NCBI GenBank assembly: GCA_027449865.1
Contig: DAIDKV010000059.1
Span: 1 to 61,901 of the forward strand
From: Planctomycetales bacterium
GTDB lineage: Bacteria > Planctomycetota > Planctomycetia > Isosphaerales > Isosphaeraceae
Reading direction: 5' to 3'
Length of the DNA stretch: 61,901 nucleotides
This document shows, piece after piece, positions 58,144 through 61,901 of this stretch. Made by a program: the position numbers and the translations under genes. The first letter of the stretch is position 1. Each line of letters begins with the position of its first letter. The notes under the pieces are model-generated. The model was given only the letters and a program-made list of their open reading frames with translations, did not search any database and was not told the origin of the DNA.

Positions 58144-59682
58144 TTGCGCTGGTTTGACCTGTTTCGATGGGCCCTGGCCGCGCTCGGTCAGCAGAAGCTC
58201 CGGACGTCCCTGACCACGCTCGGGGTTGTCTTCGGCGCGTTTGTCCTTGCGGCGAGCCTCTCGATCAACGAGGGGGTCCAGGAGACGATCCAGCGCGAGG
58301 CGAGCAAGGGCGACGCCGCGCGCAAGGTGACGGTTCACCCCGCCTGGCGTGCGAACAGGGACAGCAAGAAGGATCAGGTGGAGGTCAAGGGGCGGATGTC
58401 GGCCGAGCGTCACGAGCGGATCCGCAAGGCTCTCGCCGATCGGCGCGGAGGAGGTGGCCTGGCCGAGCGGGTCGACCTGACCTCGGATCGACTGGAAACG
58501 CTTGCCCGGCTCCCACACGTCCGCCGGCTGATCCCGATCGTCGGCGGCCCGGTCGTCGCGACGCTGGGCCATCGGCCGGAGGATGCAAGCCTTTCGTCGG
58601 GCGCTGGCGAGGACCCCGAGTTTCGTAAACGGGTTGTTGCCGGCCGGGCGTTCGAGGCCGAGGACGAGCGGTCGGTTCTGCTCTCCGAGATGTTTGCGTA
58701 CCGGATCGGCCTGGTCGACGATGCCGATATCGCCCAGGTCATCGGCAAGCCCCTCCGGATCGAGTTCTGGAACCCCGAGGAGGGACCGAGCTTTGAGGTC
58801 TCACTCGCCGGCCGCTCGCGAGGCGGCGGCCGGGATGAGTGGCTGGCCCTCCGCCAACTCGCCTGGCAACTCCCGGGGATGCTCGACCAGTTCCGACTGA
58901 CCGCCGACGAGTCCTCGATCCTGAAAAAAGCGATCCGGCAACCGTCGGCCGCCGCGGTCCCGATCGATGCCGCCGACGATTACCAGGTCGTTGGGATCTT
59001 CCGCGAGCTGACCCACGAGGAAAACAAGGACGCCTGGAGCCGATTCCCCGCCGATACCGACCTGATCCTGCCTCGTCAGACGGCCGTCGATTTGTACTTC
59101 CGCGACCCGGCCCGCCGCAAGGGAGGCGTCCACCGCGCGGTCCTGCTCATCGACGACATGAGAAACGTGAAGGAGGTCGTGGACCGGGTCGAGGCCCTCG
59201 ACCTGCGCAGTGAATCGATCGTCCGCTTCGTTGAGCGCGAGCGGCTGACCTATCTTTTGATCTTCGGCGGGATGACTTGCGTGGCCGCGGTCGCCTTGCT
59301 CGTCTCGGCGCTCGGGATCGCGAACACGATGCTGATGAGCGTCCTTCAGCGCCGTCGCGAGATCGGGATCATGAAGGCGGTCGGCGCCGCTGACTGGCAG
59401 CTCCAGGCCCTCTTCCTGGTCGAAGGGGGGCTGATCGGCCTGATCGGCGGAGTCTCGGGCCTGCTGCTCGCCTGGACGATCTCGTTCCCGGGCGACGCCT
59501 GGGTTCGCTCGATGATCCGTCGCGACATGCAGATCGACCTTTCAGGCTCGATCTTCGCCTTCCCAGCCCGGATTGGTGTGATCGTTTTGTTCTTCACGAT
59601 CGGCGTGACGGTCGTGGCGGCACTTTACCCGGCCCGCCGCGCCTCGAAGGTCGACCCGGTCACGGCGCTCCGGCACGATTGA
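58144..59682 (+). CDS. MacB/FtsX-family ABC permease
   Basis: Start is a TTG at 58144 preceded by GGAGG. The 512-residue protein has an N-terminal helix (LRTSLTTLGVVFGAFVLAAS), a large periplasmic MacB-PCD-like domain, and three C-terminal helices with the FtsX signature LGIANTMLMSVLQRRREIGI then MKAVGA. Ends KVDPVTALRHD, the usual MacB-type tail. It is the partner of the ATPase encoded just upstream. Converges with the following minus-strand gene with only a 10-base gap and no visible terminator. Confidence 0.92.
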   Translation: MRWFDLFRWALAALGQQKLRTSLTTLGVVFGAFVLAASLSINEGVQETIQREASKGDAARKVTVHPAWRANRDSKKDQVEVKGRMSAERHERIRKALADRRGGGGLAERVDLTSDRLETLARLPHVRRLIPIVGGPVVATLGHRPEDASLSSGAGEDPEFRKRVVAGRAFEAEDERSVLLSEMFAYRIGLVDDADIAQVIGKPLRIEFWNPEEGPSFEVSLAGRSRGGGRDEWLALRQLAWQLPGMLDQFRLTADESSILKKAIRQPSAAAVPIDAADDYQVVGIFRELTHEENKDAWSRFPADTDLILPRQTAVDLYFRDPARRKGGVHRAVLLIDDMRNVKEVVDRVEALDLRSESIVRFVERERLTYLLIFGGMTCVAAVALLVSALGIANTMLMSVLQRRREIGIMKAVGAADWQLQALFLVEGGLIGLIGGVSGLLLAWTISFPGDAWVRSMIRRDMQIDLSGSIFAFPARIGVIVLFFTIGVTVVAALYPARRASKVDPVTALRHD

Positions 59683-59692
59683 CCGGCCTGGC

Positions 59693-61702
59693 TCAGGGCA
59701 ACCGGATCAGGCTGTTGTGAAAGAAGCCGGCCGAGTCGGGATTGCCGGTGTCCTCCTGAAATCTCTCGCCGTCGATCAGGAACTTGTATTCGTAGTCACC
59801 GGGGGCGAGTTCGATCGTCGCCGAATAGTTTCCCTTCGCATCCGGGCCAGCCATGGCGATGGGGTGATCCTTCCAGTCAGAGAACGAGCCGACCAGGGCG
59901 ACCGATTTCGAGAGCCTTTCCGGCCGGTGGCGGAACATGACGCGATACCGGCCGCTCGGTAGCCGTGTCGAGGTCGGCCGGCCAAGGGCGAGATCCTGGT
60001 CGGCCAGGACGTAATTGACATAGCCGACGTGCATCTCGTCCCAGGTCTGCTCGCCGAACGTCACGGCGCGTCGGGGGTCTGGATTGTTCGGGTTCTCGTC
60101 CGAGTTATCGAAGTGGGCCTCGGTGTGGAGGATCGTCCCCTCGGGCATCGGCTTCGGCGGGTTGAGGGCGTAGAGATTTTGCCAGTCGAACTCGTATCGG
60201 GGAACGTCGAGGAGAACCTCGTGCCGGCCGTCGGGATACCTGGCGACGAACCGCATCGACTTGCCCCGGAGGTGCATGTGCGGCAAAAGAGCGAGGAGCA
60301 TCGAGGGGCGCGAGAACCGGAAGTCGGCCCGCGAGACGTAGTCGGTCGCGCCGGGCGGTATCTGAAGACGAAGATTGAGCGCCATCCCCGACATCAATTC
60401 CTTGTGGACGGCCTTCGGATCGGCGAAGACCAGCCCGATCCGGCTCCGATCGACCTGCTTCGTGCCGCGGGGCGTATAGTGAAGCTGCAAGACAAGCTTC
60501 GAGCCCGCCGGGATCCGCTTCGCGACGCCGTCGGGCAGGGCGCGGGGAGGCATACCAGGAGCGTAGGCCGCGAGGAAGTCGCCGCCAGCCTCGTCGATCT
60601 TCTCCACCCCAGGCGGCAGGACATAGACCACAACGTGGTGGACAACCGACGGGTTGCCCGGCCGAACCTCGGAGGCCCGGATCCAGACATCGTGCGTTAG
60701 CTTTGGGTCGATCTCGACGAGCTGGTAGGGCATCGATCCCTCGGCCGGGATTTCCACCTCGCGGGGCATTTCCAGGATCAGGTCAGGCCGAGGGATTTGC
60801 CATCCCTGGACGAATCGGGGCGGCGGAGGCAGATCGGCCGGATTCCCCTCCGGCGCGCCCGCGGCCACCCATTCTCGGATCGTATTCTTCTCCGCCTCCG
60901 AGAGCCGCGCGTCATTCGCGAACGTGCCGTGTTCGGGCGAGGCGAGCCAGGGAGGCATCCGTCCCTCGTCAACGACCTCGTCGATCATGCTCGACCATCC
61001 GGCCGCCTGTCGGTAATCGGTCAGCGAAAACGGACCGATCTCGCCCGGGCGGTGGCAAGAAACACAGTGCGCCTGGAGGATACGAGAGACCTCCCTGGCG
61101 TAGGTCACCGTGCCCTCTCGGGCCGGCTTCGTGACCCGGCCGATCCGGCAGCCGACGGCCTTCGTTCTCGGCGTCCCGACCGGTCGACCAGCGAGGAGCG
61201 CGTCCAGCGCCTCGATCAGGTCGCGACGGGCCGCATCGGGGCGATGGATGCCAATAGCATACTGGTTGTCGATTCGACCCCGATAGGCGATCGCCCGCGC
61301 CCCGTCCAGCACAAAGACCTCGGGTGTGCGCTCGGCCCCGAGGCGGTCGGCCAGCTCGTTGCCGACGTCCTTAATGGCAACGAATGGCAGCCCATGGCGT
61401 TCTTTGAACCGGCCAATCGCCACCGGACCGTCCTGCTGGTTGGCGAAAACGCCGAAAAATCCCACGCCGCGCAGGTCATATTCGCGCGCAATCTGTGCCA
61501 GTTTCGGGGCGTAGATCTCGGCCAGGGGGCACTCGGTCCCGAGGAATGCCAGGACGACCACCTTCCGATCGCGGGCCTCGTCGAGCGTGTGCCAGGTTCC
61601 GCGGTGGTCCTGAAGTCGGAAGTCGGCCACCGACCTCGCGGGCTCGTTTGCCCCAATGAGACCGGCCAATGCCATGATCCCGACCAACCCGGTGACACCC
61701 AT
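59693..61702 (-). CDS. Redoxin + c-type cytochrome + copper monooxygenase-like + glycogen-binding fusion protein
   Basis: The ATG at 61702 has a perfect AAGGAGG. The 669-residue secreted protein has four parts. (1) A peroxiredoxin/thioredoxin-like fold (residues 25-170) with a single Cys in LGTECPLAEIYAP. (2) A c-type heme motif, HCVSCHRPGEIGPF (Cys213, Cys216, His217). (3) A copper type II monooxygenase-like pair of beta domains with HHVVVY (355-356), QLHYT (408) and LLPHMHLRGKS (475, 477). (4) A C-terminal AMPK/CBM48-type domain (598-669): SVALVGSFSDWKDHPIAM, then APGDYEYKFLIDGERFQED. Parts 1-3 recur together in planctomycetes. The glycogen-binding part at the end is unusual. It is probably a periplasmic oxidase; substrate unknown. 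Confidence 0.8.
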   Translation of the reverse strand: MGVTGLVGIMALAGLIGANEPARSVADFRLQDHRGTWHTLDEARDRKVVVLAFLGTECPLAEIYAPKLAQIAREYDLRGVGFFGVFANQQDGPVAIGRFKERHGLPFVAIKDVGNELADRLGAERTPEVFVLDGARAIAYRGRIDNQYAIGIHRPDAARRDLIEALDALLAGRPVGTPRTKAVGCRIGRVTKPAREGTVTYAREVSRILQAHCVSCHRPGEIGPFSLTDYRQAAGWSSMIDEVVDEGRMPPWLASPEHGTFANDARLSEAEKNTIREWVAAGAPEGNPADLPPPPRFVQGWQIPRPDLILEMPREVEIPAEGSMPYQLVEIDPKLTHDVWIRASEVRPGNPSVVHHVVVYVLPPGVEKIDEAGGDFLAAYAPGMPPRALPDGVAKRIPAGSKLVLQLHYTPRGTKQVDRSRIGLVFADPKAVHKELMSGMALNLRLQIPPGATDYVSRADFRFSRPSMLLALLPHMHLRGKSMRFVARYPDGRHEVLLDVPRYEFDWQNLYALNPPKPMPEGTILHTEAHFDNSDENPNNPDPRRAVTFGEQTWDEMHVGYVNYVLADQDLALGRPTSTRLPSGRYRVMFRHRPERLSKSVALVGSFSDWKDHPIAMAGPDAKGNYSATIELAPGDYEYKFLIDGERFQEDTGNPDSAGFFHNSLIRLP

Positions 61703-61748
61703 TTTCCCGCCTCCTTTATCCCGTGCCCAAGGCCCCCACTTCGAATCG

Positions 61749-61778
61749 ATCCTACCACAAATGTCGGATTTATTTCAA
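61749..61778 (-). promoter_or_regulatory. Predicted promoter of the redoxin/copper fusion gene
   Basis: On the minus strand TTGAAA (61773-61778), an 18-base spacer and TAGGAT (61749-61754) precede the ATG at 61702 by about 46 bases. The region is also noticeably AT-rich for this window. Confidence 0.5.
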
Positions 61779-61783
61779 CGAAT

Positions 61784-61901
61784 TCAGGCACCGGTGACCA
61801 CGGGAGGAGTCAACTCGAAGACACCGATGGGGCGGGATGACTCCTCCTCGCCGACCTCCCACCGGTTGAAGCGGACGGCCCAGCCGTCGGCTTCCATCGC
61901 T
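61784..61901 (-). CDS. C-terminal fragment of an unknown minus-strand gene
   Basis: An open minus-strand frame enters from the right edge and ends at a TGA at 61784-61786. Its last residues include EADGWAVRFNRWEVG and end GVFELTPPVVTGA. The even amino-acid composition and the promoter-like sequence immediately after the stop suggest a real gene end. No family can be named from 38 residues. Confidence 0.45.
   Translation of the reverse strand, partial: AMEADGWAVRFNRWEVGEEESSRPIGVFELTPPVVTGA

Noticed and set aside
1-61901. tRNA, rRNA or CRISPR arrays
   Set aside because: None seen in any gap: no cloverleaf-like sequences with CCA-proximal stems, no 16S/23S landmarks, and no regularly spaced 25-40 bp repeats with unique spacers. 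The 100-bp and 26-bp tandem units have no spacers.

Overview
The window comes from a high-GC bacterium that looks like a planctomycete of the Isosphaeraceae/Gemmataceae type. This rests on family content, not on a marker gene. Pointers are many large secreted proteins of unknown function, an ECF sigma factor fused to a membrane anchor and a propeller-like tail, a DUF6807 (PmoA-like) protein, a redoxin/cytochrome c/copper-monooxygenase fusion, a CRTAC1-type FG-GAP lipoprotein, and a MoxR-DUF58-BatA-VWA cluster. LPS assembly genes (kdsD, kdsC and an LptC/OstA-like giant protein) show an outer membrane. Most genes lie on the minus strand, often with 4-base stop/start overlaps. Layout: 1-4.1 kb is an accessory island of visibly lower GC. 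It holds a Hachiman anti-phage pair (hamA-hamB) whose hamB is cut short by the end of an IS66-like element running off the left edge, then an antitoxin whose PIN toxin survives only as 30 codons. 4.2-20 kb holds secreted or membrane proteins: an unknown 757-residue protein, the FG-GAP lipoprotein, an NfeD-like protein with degenerate ClpP folds, an epimerase-hydrolase pair, a HExxH protein, and a secreted protein made of about seven beta repeats, a jelly roll and a TlpA thioredoxin. Repeats fill the gaps at 13.6-13.9 kb and 19.7-19.9 kb. 20.1-33.7 kb is one minus-strand block: MoxR ATPase, DUF58, BatA/VWA, a second VWA-like protein, a 1115-residue coiled-coil membrane protein, then small secreted paralogues (one broken by a single in-frame stop) and an alpha/alpha-toroid protein. 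33.8-43.7 kb has the ECF fusion, then the LPS cluster and an ABC-2 permease. 44-50 kb is an ATP synthase operon in the order Z/I-a-c-b-delta-alpha-gamma; beta and epsilon are absent. 50.6-61.9 kb carries a DUF4912 protein, a UVR-motif protein, a 6S RNA with its own terminator directly before a 5-formyltetrahydrofolate cyclo-ligase gene, a DUF6807 protein, an RRM protein behind a long leader, a NifU-like protein coupled to hemW, a MacB/LolD-type ABC pair, and the copper-monooxygenase fusion. The most notable items are the 6S RNA next to the folate gene (the same order as E. coli ssrS-ygfA), the IS-broken Hachiman system, the giant LPS-transport protein beside kdsDC, the split ATP synthase operon, and several domain fusions. 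All family calls come from reading motifs by eye; no database search was possible.
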